From positions 1-47,758 of IMG/VR virus record IMGVR_UViG_3300035698_010891: 47,758 nt of DNA. One strand, 5' to 3'. Position 1 is the first letter of the stretch. The number at the start of each line of letters is the position of its first letter. This DNA is from a virus. This document shows, in pieces, positions 1 to 9,110 of this stretch. Both the position numbers and the translations under genes were made by a program. Under the pieces are notes generated by a model, which was given only the letters and a program-made list of their open reading frames with translations, was not told the DNA's origin and did not search any database.

Positions 1-444
1 GCTAAGACTGACAATATTCCCGCATTAGGTCAAGCTTTGGAAGCTGCTTCAACTCCAGTGGTGCTTACAGCTGCGCAAGAAACTACGCTCACGCCTCCCG
101 CTGCAATAACAGGATTCGCATTAGAGGGAGGTGGGAACCTTGCTGCAATTGCAGCCGCAGCAGAAAGTGGTCTGCCTGCTAGGGATACTGATGCTACGGG
201 AGCAGATGCGTATGCTACAGTGGTGACAGGTGAGGCTCGTGAGTATCACCACATCATTGCTATATTAGGTTCAGGGCATGATGCCATTATATCTCTTAAT
301 GGTGGCACGGGCGACCACATAGATATAGAAGGCGGGACTACCGTGACAATGGATGGCTTAAAAACTGGTTCATCGCCCGTTGTTCAAGCAAAGAACACCA
401 GTGCTGGTGAAAACTATACAAATCTTCGTATTATGATTTGGTAA
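1..444 (+). CDS. Putative virion-associated protein, 5' truncated
   Basis: The reading frame is open through the left edge of the window, so the gene begins upstream; the TTG at 37 is only an internal possibility. The visible part is 147 codons, rich in Ala, Gly and Thr, with no Cys and no membrane segment. It ends in a beta-strand-like tail (LRIMIW) typical of small phage structural proteins. The next gene begins 10 bases later with its own AGGAGT site. The virion role is inferred from position before tail-like genes; I do not recognise the family. Confidence 0.55.
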   Translation, partial: AKTDNIPALGQALEAASTPVVLTAAQETTLTPPAAITGFALEGGGNLAAIAAAAESGLPARDTDATGADAYATVVTGEAREYHHIIAILGSGHDAIISLNGGTGDHIDIEGGTTVTMDGLKTGSSPVVQAKNTSAGENYTNLRIMIW

Positions 445-454
445 GGAGTAAAAC

Positions 455-1000
455 ATGTCTGGCATTAGCTCAAATCCAAAGATAGACATGATTACTGGTC
501 AATTAGTTGTTCTCAGCACTGAACATCATGAGGTACATGAAGGCAAACTTTTCAGTGTGTATCATAGTGACATTGACAAAGGCAAGGGTGCTACCATAAA
601 TCTGTATATGAAGACACCAGCCAGTGACGTTCGTGCTCATGTGATATTTTCATGGGCATCATCAGGTGCAGCATATGCCTTTATCCGCGAGGCACCAACA
701 GTTACATCAGATACTGGCACTCCCGTGGCTATCATAAATCGTAATCGAAACAGTAACAATGTGACTACCATGTTAAATAACGCTGATCCCGTAATCATAG
801 GCGCTTCTACAGATGTGACAATCACAGAGGATGGTGGAAACATTTATGAGCGATTCTCTGGGGCGGCAAGGGCGGACAGTGCTCTTGTGCGCGGGGAGAA
901 TTATTTTGAGTTTCAACCAGATACCGTTTATTGTGCGGTTGTAGTAAGTGATGCGGCGGGATTAACACTTGCATGTGATTTTTGTTGGCATGAAGGATAA
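455..1000 (+). CDS. Putative virion/tail-associated protein
   Basis: A 181-residue protein starting at ATG 455 behind an AGGAGT site. It has no signal peptide or membrane segment, alternates short hydrophobic strands with Thr/Ser/Asn-rich turns, and ends in a hydrophobic Cys-containing stretch (LACDFCWHEG). This all-beta look suits a decoration, tail or fibre-associated protein, but no specific family is recognised. It sits in a compact rightward run with structural-looking neighbours, which is the main support for a virion role. Confidence 0.5.
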   Translation: MSGISSNPKIDMITGQLVVLSTEHHEVHEGKLFSVYHSDIDKGKGATINLYMKTPASDVRAHVIFSWASSGAAYAFIREAPTVTSDTGTPVAIINRNRNSNNVTTMLNNADPVIIGASTDVTITEDGGNIYERFSGAARADSALVRGENYFEFQPDTVYCAVVVSDAAGLTLACDFCWHEG

Positions 1001-1014
1001 ATCGAGGATAAATA

Positions 1015-1761
1015 ATGAGTAATGTAAAACCGCGAGATACGACAGTGCCTAAGACCGGTCAGACTACGAGTTATCGAGAAGGTGATGACGGAGATGTGGA
1101 AGCTGGTTATGTTGGCACAAGGTATATTGATACGGGGCATGGCACGATTGTTGACCTATCTTCATATTCAACACATCCACTGGAATGGGTGAAACAACCA
1201 GAATTAATTATTCCTGGAGCTACTGGCATTCACGCGACGAGCCAGATTCAGGTTGCTCGTGGAAACTGGGCGACTGAAACAGCGTATACGTTAGCTGACC
1301 TTGTTTATGAGGCCGTGGGTGAGAAGTATTATGTTTGTGCCGTCTCGCATACAAGCGGCGCAGTCAACTTCGCTACCGACATTGCGGCACACTCGACCTA
1401 CTGGCGTGAAACCATTTGGACAGCAAGTGCGGCAAACCTTACGACGCCGTCAACGATGACTTGGGATGATGCGATTGACGCTTGCCTTGCACTGGAATAC
1501 GCGGGCGATGATGACTGGCGACTTCCAAACAGGAACGAACTGTCGCTCTTGTTTGATTCTAGTGTGGCAGCACCTGGTGTTGCAATAGACTTGACTGTGT
1601 TTCCAAACACCCCTGCCATCAGCACCTATTGGACATCCACAACAAATGCTTCTCTTACAACTAATGCTGATGGCGTTGTATTTACTGCTGGATTCATGAG
1701 CACGTCAGTGCCCAAATTTGCTGATATATATTTACGCCCAGTTAGAGGAGGGTCATTGTAA
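1015..1761 (+). CDS. DUF1566 (Lcl C-terminal-like) domain protein, probable tail-tip or receptor-contact protein
   Basis: A 248-residue protein. The C-terminal half carries the hallmark DUF1566 pattern: a TWDDAIDAC helix, then DDWRLPNRNELSLL, then YWTSTT, and a terminal LRPVRGGSL. The middle part (around residues 80-125: GNWATETAYTLADLV, then YYVCAVSHTSG) looks like a small carbohydrate-binding module of the kind found in chitinases and phage tail proteins. DUF1566 domains occur in surface lectin-like and phage tail proteins, so a role in binding the host surface is a reasonable inference. It overlaps the next start by one base (TAATG). Confidence 0.7.
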   Translation: MSNVKPRDTTVPKTGQTTSYREGDDGDVEAGYVGTRYIDTGHGTIVDLSSYSTHPLEWVKQPELIIPGATGIHATSQIQVARGNWATETAYTLADLVYEAVGEKYYVCAVSHTSGAVNFATDIAAHSTYWRETIWTASAANLTTPSTMTWDDAIDACLALEYAGDDDWRLPNRNELSLLFDSSVAAPGVAIDLTVFPNTPAISTYWTSTTNASLTTNADGVVFTAGFMSTSVPKFADIYLRPVRGGSL

Positions 1762-1961
1762 TGGCAAATGTCAGAGAACATATCGAGATAGACTACTATA
1801 CGAATGGACGACTGGTGAAACATCCGTCCGGTGTGCAAAAGTTTGAGTTGCTTGAAACACTTCAGTGGTATATAGATAATGCCATATTAGGAACATGCTG
1901 GCATGCATCCTGCGAAACGGCAATCGCGAACTGCGAAGCCGCAGAGGAAGCATATGAGTAA
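1761..1961 (+). CDS. Small hypothetical protein in the tail module
   Basis: A 66-residue protein whose ATG overlaps the stop of the DUF1566 gene (TAATG), so translation is probably coupled. It has a hydrophobic middle containing LLETLQWYIDNAIL and an acidic Ala/Glu-rich C-terminus with several Cys. No family is recognised. Its size and position between a likely host-contact protein and a large tail protein suggest a chaperone or minor structural component, but this is only context. Confidence 0.5.
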   Translation: MANVREHIEIDYYTNGRLVKHPSGVQKFELLETLQWYIDNAILGTCWHASCETAIANCEAAEEAYE

Positions 1962-1977
1962 CTTAATTCTTGAAGTA

Positions 1978-2000
1978 GGGAGCGGCTAAATACCGCTCCC
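1978..2000 (+). terminator. Intergenic hairpin between tail genes
   Basis: An 8-bp GC-rich perfect stem (GGGAGCGG at 1978-1985, CCGCTCCC at 1993-2000) encloses a 7-base loop. It is followed by AAAATAAGG rather than a T run, so it is a poor intrinsic terminator in the rightward direction. It may instead protect the mRNA end or modulate expression of the large downstream tail gene. Confidence 0.45.
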
Positions 2001-2019
2001 AAAATAAGGTGAAGAATCA

Positions 2020-4653
2020 ATGAGAAATATTTCTATTCCGACATCTGGGAAAGCAAATACTCGATTAGGTACTGAACCTATTGTTGTATTACGTGTTCAG
2101 TGGGGCACTGGTACAAAATACTATGCTACAAAACCATTAACTTTTAATAGTTGTGAATGTGTACCACAGTTACAGTCTTTGTCGAATGTATCATATAATA
2201 CTCAATCTGACTTTGTTGGTGGATTCTCTACTTGTGATGTTACCATAAACGACGATGGGGGATTGTTAAAATCAAAATTTAATAGAAATATTTTAGAAAA
2301 TACTAAAGCAACTGTCTATATGTATTTTGCAGGGACAACTGCATCCCCATATCCAGCAGGGGACGCTATTGTTTTATTGTCAGGAAAGATACTAGGTAAT
2401 GCTTCATGGGTAGAAGGCGATAGACTTTTAACATTTAGTATTGAGTCAATAGTTTCAGATGCTGTTATTGGTTTTTTCTTTAAAAGTATGCAGGATAGTG
2501 AAGATATATACATTGAACCAACATGTATTGGAAAAGCATGGCCTATTTGTTTTGGAAATGTATATAAAAGCAAAGCTCTTCAAATTCAAGATAGCCATAT
2601 AGGAAAATTAATAAGTCGAGAAATTGGTACCAAAACTTATAACTATATAACAAGTCAAGCGGCAAGAATACCTTTCGATATTAGGAATGAAGATCTTTGG
2701 CAAACGCTACTGAAGCCTGAGTCTATTAGTATAATAATTCAAGGGATACGGTATGTTGGCATGTTTAATATGCCTACTTCTACTTTTAATGTTACAGAAC
2801 CTAATGCCAAATTTAATGCTACGACATATCATCCAGCCGATAGGGCAGGCGATAAAGACCCATTTAAAATGTTTCTACCGGAAGTTGAAGAGGTTTTACA
2901 GAATGTCGAAAAGAAATTCGTGTATATTCAAGATGCTGATGGAAATAAATATATGAATTATTGTAGATCTCAGATTGGAAATGAGGCTACATTTGTAAGG
3001 CCATGGGCAAAAGCTCGTGGAGTCCTGCATGAAGACGCTGGGGATAATAATATAATAATACTTCCTAATGCAACATTTACAGTCCTTGAAGTCCGGGGGT
3101 GGTGTTCAGAAGATTGGGAAGCAGATATGTATTTATATTTCCAAGATGAAAATAAGATAGCAGGTTGGGAATTTTCATTAGAGGGATATCCTGAGAATCA
3201 ATATAGGTATCTATATGCTACACACAAACTAAATAAGGCAGTTCCTATGAGAATAAAAACAGGGGCTGAGATACATTTAGATATTCCAGATATCTATATA
3301 TCTAATTTAATTCCGTCATCGAAGATTATGGCGGTTAGGGGTAGGCGAGAGAAAGATGGGGATCTTGAGTATATTCCTAGTAGATATTATACAGTAAAAC
3401 TTAACGAAGAATATATCGAAGGGCAAAATTCAACAGGCATAGAATTTAATACCCCACTAATGGCAAGAGCTGATGAAGATTGGGAAAAAGAAATATATGT
3501 TTCTTTGACATCTACGGTAGGTCCAAATAGTGTTGAGATAATAAATTGGCTTATTGAGACTTATACTGATTTTACGATCAATAATTCTACAAATCATTCA
3601 GTAACCGGGACTACGTATAGAGCAGTAGCCCCTTATCCAGCTAATTTTGTTGTGGCTGATAAAAAGAATGTATTGGAATTTTGCAGAGATATTTCATTTC
3701 AGTCTAGATGTGCTTTTGTTCTAGATAATAATGAAGTTTCATCAGTATATTTATCAAAATCTCCAGGGCTTGGTACTTGGACGATTCCAGAGTCTGAAAT
3801 AGCTTTAAAGACATTAGCACTCTCTTTTACAAGTATCGATCGTATTGTAACTGTATCTAATTGGAAATGGACTTCAACAGTAAAAATTTCTACTAAAAAA
3901 GACGAAAAAGACGAAAAAGACTCTGATACTATAGAACAAACTTATACTTATTCAGCTAATACTGAGATATTTGGAACTATTGAAAAAGATTTTAATATCT
4001 ATATTTATAATACTGAAAGAGAAGTAAAGAAGACAGCTCTTTTTTGGGGATATAGACTTGCAAATATTTGGAGAACGGCCACTTTAAATACTTTCTTTAA
4101 TAATATTCAATTGGAAATTTTTGATAGGGCTAGAATAACTACCTCTCAATTAAGCACATTAGCTATTGTTGGTGAAATTAATGATATATCTTTAGCTTTA
4201 GAAAAACCATCAATCAATATGCACTTTACATTAGCTTCAAAGTCTGGTGAGTCTTCAATGAGCGGTGAGCCAGTACGTGATGATGACTTTTGGCTTGGGG
4301 ATCCCGATTATGGGCAAACTGTATGGTATAGTTTGAATGGGGTAGAAGTTATAGCGATACATGAAAATGCTAGGGTTGAACCTGATGATGAGACACCATA
4401 TGATTGGTCGGATAAATATAAAGATAAATACGATACTGCAGCTGCTGGAAAAATTATAGAAGTTTATGAAGATAAAAAATGGATTGATGAACAATTTTGG
4501 ATTAGTATTGCAGCAGAAGTTAGTCCATTAGCAAGAGAAGCTATACGGTATGAACTTGCTAGACGCATACAGACGGGAACACCTCTTGAAGACTTACAGT
4601 CAACATTCAAGAATAACCCGTATATTTTACGCCAACTTAATAGTCTTGATTAG
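2020..4653 (+). CDS. Large tail protein (putative tail hub/tip)
   Basis: An 877-residue protein starting at ATG 2020 after an AAGGTGAAG site. It is a long, mostly beta protein without signal peptide or membrane segments. The N-terminal part (FNSCECVPQLQSLSNVSYN, then FVGGFSTCDVTINDDGG) and the region around residues 660-750 (FWGYRLANIWRTATLNTFF, then SINMHFTL) resemble the multi-domain hub proteins that cap siphovirus tail tubes. A short charged repeat (KDEKDEKDSD) occurs near residue 630. The last about 150 residues are acidic and end in a helical region. Tail function is inferred from length, composition and position; the exact family was not confirmed. Confidence 0.6.
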   Translation: MRNISIPTSGKANTRLGTEPIVVLRVQWGTGTKYYATKPLTFNSCECVPQLQSLSNVSYNTQSDFVGGFSTCDVTINDDGGLLKSKFNRNILENTKATVYMYFAGTTASPYPAGDAIVLLSGKILGNASWVEGDRLLTFSIESIVSDAVIGFFFKSMQDSEDIYIEPTCIGKAWPICFGNVYKSKALQIQDSHIGKLISREIGTKTYNYITSQAARIPFDIRNEDLWQTLLKPESISIIIQGIRYVGMFNMPTSTFNVTEPNAKFNATTYHPADRAGDKDPFKMFLPEVEEVLQNVEKKFVYIQDADGNKYMNYCRSQIGNEATFVRPWAKARGVLHEDAGDNNIIILPNATFTVLEVRGWCSEDWEADMYLYFQDENKIAGWEFSLEGYPENQYRYLYATHKLNKAVPMRIKTGAEIHLDIPDIYISNLIPSSKIMAVRGRREKDGDLEYIPSRYYTVKLNEEYIEGQNSTGIEFNTPLMARADEDWEKEIYVSLTSTVGPNSVEIINWLIETYTDFTINNSTNHSVTGTTYRAVAPYPANFVVADKKNVLEFCRDISFQSRCAFVLDNNEVSSVYLSKSPGLGTWTIPESEIALKTLALSFTSIDRIVTVSNWKWTSTVKISTKKDEKDEKDSDTIEQTYTYSANTEIFGTIEKDFNIYIYNTEREVKKTALFWGYRLANIWRTATLNTFFNNIQLEIFDRARITTSQLSTLAIVGEINDISLALEKPSINMHFTLASKSGESSMSGEPVRDDDFWLGDPDYGQTVWYSLNGVEVIAIHENARVEPDDETPYDWSDKYKDKYDTAAAGKIIEVYEDKKWIDEQFWISIAAEVSPLAREAIRYELARRIQTGTPLEDLQSTFKNNPYILRQLNSLD

Positions 4654-4663
4654 GGATTAAAAT

Positions 4664-6157
4664 ATGCAAATAATAAACAATACTGGTGCAGAACTTCCTG
4701 GTCGCTCGGTAGTTGAGATTGAAAAGTGGGTAGAAGGAAATTGTTATGTTATTCTTCCTACTATAGATTCTCAAGATTTAGGGCAATTAATTGTAACATA
4801 TAATAGGGTTATACCGATTTCAGGAATCGACGTTGGGATTCCAGCAGCTTTAGAAACATTAATCTTGCCGGTTGAAGGTCTATTTGAAATTGGAAATACT
4901 TTTGGAACAGTTGAGGATTCTTTGGAACTTATAAAAGAAAATACAGGTTTTATTTGTATTGGGAAATATGAAGATAAAGCAATTTTACACCCTCAAAATA
5001 GCCCATTAGTTGGCGGTATTGACCAAAATGCTGGTTCAGGTTGCTCTTTTTATAAAGATATTTTTGCCGGTATGGCGGCGACAGACGTTGAACAAATGCG
5101 TAGGGAAGTTGTAAATAGTATTAATTCTCATTTCTTCATGCAAAGTGTAACTGGAAGATGTTCAGGATATGTCGGCGCTTGGCTAGATAATACAATAGCT
5201 GCTGCTGAGGGGTCAACGCAATTAGTAATTTTACCGATGTTGATTCCATCATATTTACCTTGTCCTAGACAGGGTGAAACTGATACATCCTGTATTGAAC
5301 CCTACTTCCCCGATGGAACTCTTCCGAATGGTTGTTACCCATTTGCTATGGTTGGCCCAACATCTGGGTCATCGGCAGCATTCATGGTGCCTAAGGAAGG
5401 TATGCCAAGAGTAGCAAGCATGGTAGTTAGTAGTACTTGGAATATTGAGACAGGTGTAACAACATTAACGACAGATATTGGTACGCCTTTTCTTCTAGAG
5501 GATGTTGGACATGCTATACGAATACCATATCCCCCATATGCCGACGCATCGGAAAAGATTGAGTCATTTATATCTGCTACTCAAGTAATAATTGCAAATC
5601 ATTTTGACCCAGAGGTAGTTGGTCAAACAAGTTATCTCGGAGACAGCGACCACTGGGAGACTTATATGTCTAAGATTCTGCCTGGCGAGTCGGTTGTAAT
5701 CCCACGAACAGATGATTCCAACGATGTGCCACATTATGAGGCTGGGGATGGCGGTATTATTTTTAAGACAGCGGTAGATAGTGACTGGTATCTTACTCAT
5801 GGAAGTTATTCGAATTTTGACCCTCTTCACGACCCGCATTGGACATGCGCTCACTTAGCAAAAAAGACTAGTGGGATAATGGGAACATCTGGTATCGGCG
5901 GCACAGGTTTTGAGAGCGATGAGTGGACTGAAGTAGACTTAGATGCTGGATTATACAGCCAACCGAGATTATTTCAATCTGGGGGTGTTCACACTTGGTT
6001 AGAATTACCTGTTATCTTATCCAGTGAGGCAAACTGGGGTGTAAACAAATATCATGGAGAGGCTTTACGGGGCGATCTTGTTTCAGTAATTGCTGTAGCT
6101 GTTGGTACTGTAGCCATGGAATATGGTACTGCTGGAATCTTAATGGCAAATGTTTGA
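4664..6157 (+). CDS. Putative structural (tail/fibre region) protein
   Basis: A 497-residue protein beginning at ATG 4664, 10 bases after the large tail gene. It is rich in Gly, Thr and aromatic residues, with beta-type alternation and several scattered Cys (for example SGCSFYKDIF). It has no signal peptide, but a Gly/Ala-rich C-terminal tail (VIAVAVGTVAMEYGTAGIL). I do not recognise a family. Its position between the hub-like gene and the glycosyltransferases fits a distal tail or fibre protein. Confidence 0.5.
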   Translation: MQIINNTGAELPGRSVVEIEKWVEGNCYVILPTIDSQDLGQLIVTYNRVIPISGIDVGIPAALETLILPVEGLFEIGNTFGTVEDSLELIKENTGFICIGKYEDKAILHPQNSPLVGGIDQNAGSGCSFYKDIFAGMAATDVEQMRREVVNSINSHFFMQSVTGRCSGYVGAWLDNTIAAAEGSTQLVILPMLIPSYLPCPRQGETDTSCIEPYFPDGTLPNGCYPFAMVGPTSGSSAAFMVPKEGMPRVASMVVSSTWNIETGVTTLTTDIGTPFLLEDVGHAIRIPYPPYADASEKIESFISATQVIIANHFDPEVVGQTSYLGDSDHWETYMSKILPGESVVIPRTDDSNDVPHYEAGDGGIIFKTAVDSDWYLTHGSYSNFDPLHDPHWTCAHLAKKTSGIMGTSGIGGTGFESDEWTEVDLDAGLYSQPRLFQSGGVHTWLELPVILSSEANWGVNKYHGEALRGDLVSVIAVAVGTVAMEYGTAGILMANV

Positions 6158-6165
6158 GGAATAAT

Positions 6166-6408
6166 ATGAGAAAGCAAGGTGAATATATACTTTTTCCGAA
6201 ACGTGGCATACCCCCACAATGCCCGGAAGGGTATGAAAAAGAAATAAATGACCAATATATTTGTGTACGGATTTTAAAATCTTGTGAATATCGGGAAGTA
6301 ATAGTGAAAAAGACTTCTTGCTGTAATGGGAATACAGTTCGTTGGAAGTGTAAAAAAACAGGCAAACCTACTACTAGATTGGGGTGTAGGCAATGCAAAT
6401 TAGTGTAA
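6166..6408 (+). CDS. Small Cys-rich protein
   Basis: An 80-residue basic protein. ATG 6166 follows GAGG with a 6-base spacer; an upstream TTG at 6154 has no good ribosome site. Eight Cys residues are arranged as C...C...C...CC...C...C..C, with the last pair in GCRQCKLV, which could bind zinc or form disulfides. It overlaps the next gene by 16 bases. No family is recognised. It separates the virion genes from the glycosyltransferase block. Confidence 0.55.
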   Translation: MRKQGEYILFPKRGIPPQCPEGYEKEINDQYICVRILKSCEYREVIVKKTSCCNGNTVRWKCKKTGKPTTRLGCRQCKLV

Positions 6409-7316
6409 TAGCTTATTTAGCAACTTATGGTAATTCCCCACTTCTGTGTCATGCTCTAAGTCAATTAGGTCATGATGTTGAATTATTGATATGTAAGCAT
6501 GATATCTATAAGTTCCATGAAGAGTATCCAAATACGAAAATTGTCAAGCAAGTTACTTCAGAAATGATCGAGAAATCAGATTTTATTATATTAGTCGCTT
6601 TGCCTGTTTGGCAATTCTTACTAAGCCCAGAAGCCAAAGATATAGTAAAAACTAAGTCCGGAGTGTACATCTTATCCGGTTCGCATACTCTAAGGAATCC
6701 AGCAGAAACCCAACAGATTATATTAGAAAGTGGGTTAAAGCTTTTTGTAATGCCAGACTTAATAAAATATCTTGGTAATATAGAATCTCAAATGTATTTG
6801 CCCCCAATGAATATTCCTCCAAAAATTAAAAAAACTAAAGGGGGGATAATAATAGGACATTCGCCTGGAAAAAGTACTCGGCTACTTTGGAAAGGAACCC
6901 GCTCAATAGAAAGTGCCTTGAATAAAGTTAATGGTAGAAAGATCATAACGAAAATAATTATGGGACTCACCCACCAAGCTGCCATTATCGAAAGGTCAAA
7001 ATGCCATATCTTTATAGATCAAATCCATAAGCCATCAGTAGTATGCAATGCTTCATATCCTAGATATGTTGGAGGTCTAGGTAAATCAGGACTAGAAGCT
7101 ATGGCTAGTGGATGTGTAGTAATACATAGTGGTAAGCAATCTTACATCGACCCCAAGTATCCAGCATCAACAGTTATTGCTAATTCAAAGAATTTAGTAG
7201 GTGTTTTAAAGAAGACTATTAGTAGCTATACTCCAAGACAGGCTGACGTCTCCAGAAAGTGGGTCATAAATTGGTGTTCACCAAAAAAAGTAGCTACGAG
7301 ATTATTGGAGCAATAA
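6393..7316 (+). CDS. Glycosyltransferase-like protein (GT-B fold)
   Basis: A 307-residue protein. An N-terminal Rossmann-like start (VIAYLATYGNSPLLCHAL) is followed, in the C-terminal half, by the GT-B donor-site pattern GLGKSGLEAMASGCVVIHSG, where the Glu of the EAMASG stretch would contact the nucleotide sugar. It is shorter than the usual 350-400 residues of GT4 enzymes. It opens a block of three glycosyltransferase-like genes, and its stop overlaps the next ATG. Likely targets are virion proteins, modified DNA bases or host surface sugars; the sequence does not decide which. Confidence 0.72.
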   Translation: MQISVIAYLATYGNSPLLCHALSQLGHDVELLICKHDIYKFHEEYPNTKIVKQVTSEMIEKSDFIILVALPVWQFLLSPEAKDIVKTKSGVYILSGSHTLRNPAETQQIILESGLKLFVMPDLIKYLGNIESQMYLPPMNIPPKIKKTKGGIIIGHSPGKSTRLLWKGTRSIESALNKVNGRKIITKIIMGLTHQAAIIERSKCHIFIDQIHKPSVVCNASYPRYVGGLGKSGLEAMASGCVVIHSGKQSYIDPKYPASTVIANSKNLVGVLKKTISSYTPRQADVSRKWVINWCSPKKVATRLLEQ

Positions 7317-8164
7317 TGAATATTTTACATCTACACAGTACAACGCGCCCGTGGAGTATATCAAATAGGGCTAATAATCTTTCAAAAAGTCTTATAAAAT
7401 TGGGGCATACTTCTACAGTAATCCCAATAGCCTCTTTAGGTAATAAAATACCACAATCTGATATTATTCATCTACATACTTTGGGGGTAATTCCTAAAGT
7501 ATACCCAAGGCTTAGTAATCGTCGGTGGATTTTTGAGGTTGTTAGTAAACGAAGCATAAAGCCTTATAGGTTAAATTTTTCTGGTGCAGCAGGTTGCATA
7601 TTAAAAAATTTACGATTAAAGATAGATTATAAGTGCCCAACATTTTATATACCTAATGGTATTGATCCAAAAGTTTTTAATTCCAAAATTCGTATTGGGT
7701 GGGTAGGGAATCAAAAAGAAGCAAATCTTGAATATAAAGGTGTACATCTCATTGAACAGGCTGTAGTATTGTTAAAAGCTAAATATCCAAAAATGGATAT
7801 CAAATTTGTTTTAGACCCTGGTAAATATCCATTGCATATTTTGTCACATACCGAAGTAGCTAAATTTTATAAAAGTCTAGATGTCTCTATATGTGCTTCA
7901 ATAGCTGAAGGATGCAGCAATACGGTTCTAGAATCATTAGCTTGTGGTATACCTGTTATCACTGCGCCAGTTGGTATTTATAAAGAATTAGAGCATTTAT
8001 CTTTTGTGACAGTTTGCAAGCGTACTGTAGATGGAATTTTTGAAGCTTTAGACGGGGTATTAAAACCTAAAATTGATACCCATTTGGGGCTTTTAGAATA
8101 TACCTGGTTACAAATTGCGAAACAATATGAAGGAGTTTATAATGCCATATTGGGTAATGCTTAG
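7316..8164 (+). CDS. Glycosyltransferase, family 4-like (GT-B fold)
   Basis: A 282-residue protein. The start is the ATG at 7316, overlapping the previous stop (TAATG); an in-frame upstream TTG lies inside the previous gene. It shows GT4 features in order: N-terminal NILHLHSTTRPW, a central IPNGIDPKVFN (the linker typical of GT4 enzymes), then KIRIGWVGNQ and AEGCSNTVLESLACGIPVI with the conserved Glu-x7-Glu donor-binding stretch. It is compact but apparently complete. It probably acts with its two neighbours on one glycan or one modified substrate. Confidence 0.85.
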   Translation: MNILHLHSTTRPWSISNRANNLSKSLIKLGHTSTVIPIASLGNKIPQSDIIHLHTLGVIPKVYPRLSNRRWIFEVVSKRSIKPYRLNFSGAAGCILKNLRLKIDYKCPTFYIPNGIDPKVFNSKIRIGWVGNQKEANLEYKGVHLIEQAVVLLKAKYPKMDIKFVLDPGKYPLHILSHTEVAKFYKSLDVSICASIAEGCSNTVLESLACGIPVITAPVGIYKELEHLSFVTVCKRTVDGIFEALDGVLKPKIDTHLGLLEYTWLQIAKQYEGVYNAILGNA

Positions 8165-9110
8165 GTCGGCTCAGAAAAAGACTGCTAAGACAACTACTCT
8201 AAATACTAAACAGCAGCTAAAAGATATAGATGATATGTGGACGCTTCTTTTTTATAATATGCTAAAAGCCTCTGGGGCCACCGGAACAATTTGGAAAATG
8301 GGAAAGGCCGCTAGGATAAGATACGATGATACTTTAGAAGAAATTTGGTCACCAACTATTGAGAAAGCAAATTTAAGAAAACCAAATTTAATTTTCAATC
8401 GTGGTGGATATTCAGATTATTCACCATTTTTAGATAAGTACCCAAAGACATTTAAAATCTATTATGGTGCAGGTATGCGCTATGTTCCAAGTAGCAGGGC
8501 AGGCTATAATATTGTATATGTGGATAGTCTAAAGCAGGTCGCTAAAGTTAAAGACAAGATACCTAAGTGCCGTGTAGAACTTTTGCATAAACCGACGATA
8601 GCAAGTATCTTTAAACCCGTTTTTGTGCCAAAGATTTATGATGCTGTTTGGATGGCGAGTTCTGGAAATGATGCAAAAGGATATAGCTGGCTAACAAGCA
8701 AACTTCCTTTTGATTCTAAAATCTTAAGAATTGGCACCCCTGATAATTGGTTCAAGGGTGCTACACATTTAAATGTTGACTTTACAGGCAAGATAGAGCG
8801 GAAAGAGATACCCGAATGGGCTTGTAAAGCAAAAATAGGGATTGTATGTGACGATGGGAAATATGATAGTGGCCCAAGAATCTTGAGTGAGTATCTTGCT
8901 ATGGGGATACCAATTCTTGTGCGAGATACAGTTAGAACGGATTTAAATTTCTTTTGTAATGAGCAGACGGGGCGAATATGTAATGACAAGAACTTCGTTC
9001 AAGTCTTCAAGGATATGGTCTCAAACTTTGAAGCATACTCGCCCCGTCCATTTTATGAACAGCATCTTAAGATTGAGGATGTTGCCCGTCAAATGGTAGA
9101 ATCCATGTAA
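8142..9110 (+). CDS. Glycosyltransferase-like protein
   Basis: A 322-residue protein. ATG 8142 has AAGGAG 7 bases upstream and overlaps the previous gene by 23 bases. The C-terminal region has the GT-B-like pattern GPRILSEYLAMGIPILV followed by NEQTGRIC, matching the nucleotide-sugar-binding helix of glycosyltransferases. The N-terminal half is less recognisable. The gene ends 44 bases inside a convergent gene on the other strand, with no hairpin between them, so the two transcripts must overlap. Confidence 0.65.
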   Translation: MPYWVMLRSAQKKTAKTTTLNTKQQLKDIDDMWTLLFYNMLKASGATGTIWKMGKAARIRYDDTLEEIWSPTIEKANLRKPNLIFNRGGYSDYSPFLDKYPKTFKIYYGAGMRYVPSSRAGYNIVYVDSLKQVAKVKDKIPKCRVELLHKPTIASIFKPVFVPKIYDAVWMASSGNDAKGYSWLTSKLPFDSKILRIGTPDNWFKGATHLNVDFTGKIERKEIPEWACKAKIGIVCDDGKYDSGPRILSEYLAMGIPILVRDTVRTDLNFFCNEQTGRICNDKNFVQVFKDMVSNFEAYSPRPFYEQHLKIEDVARQMVESM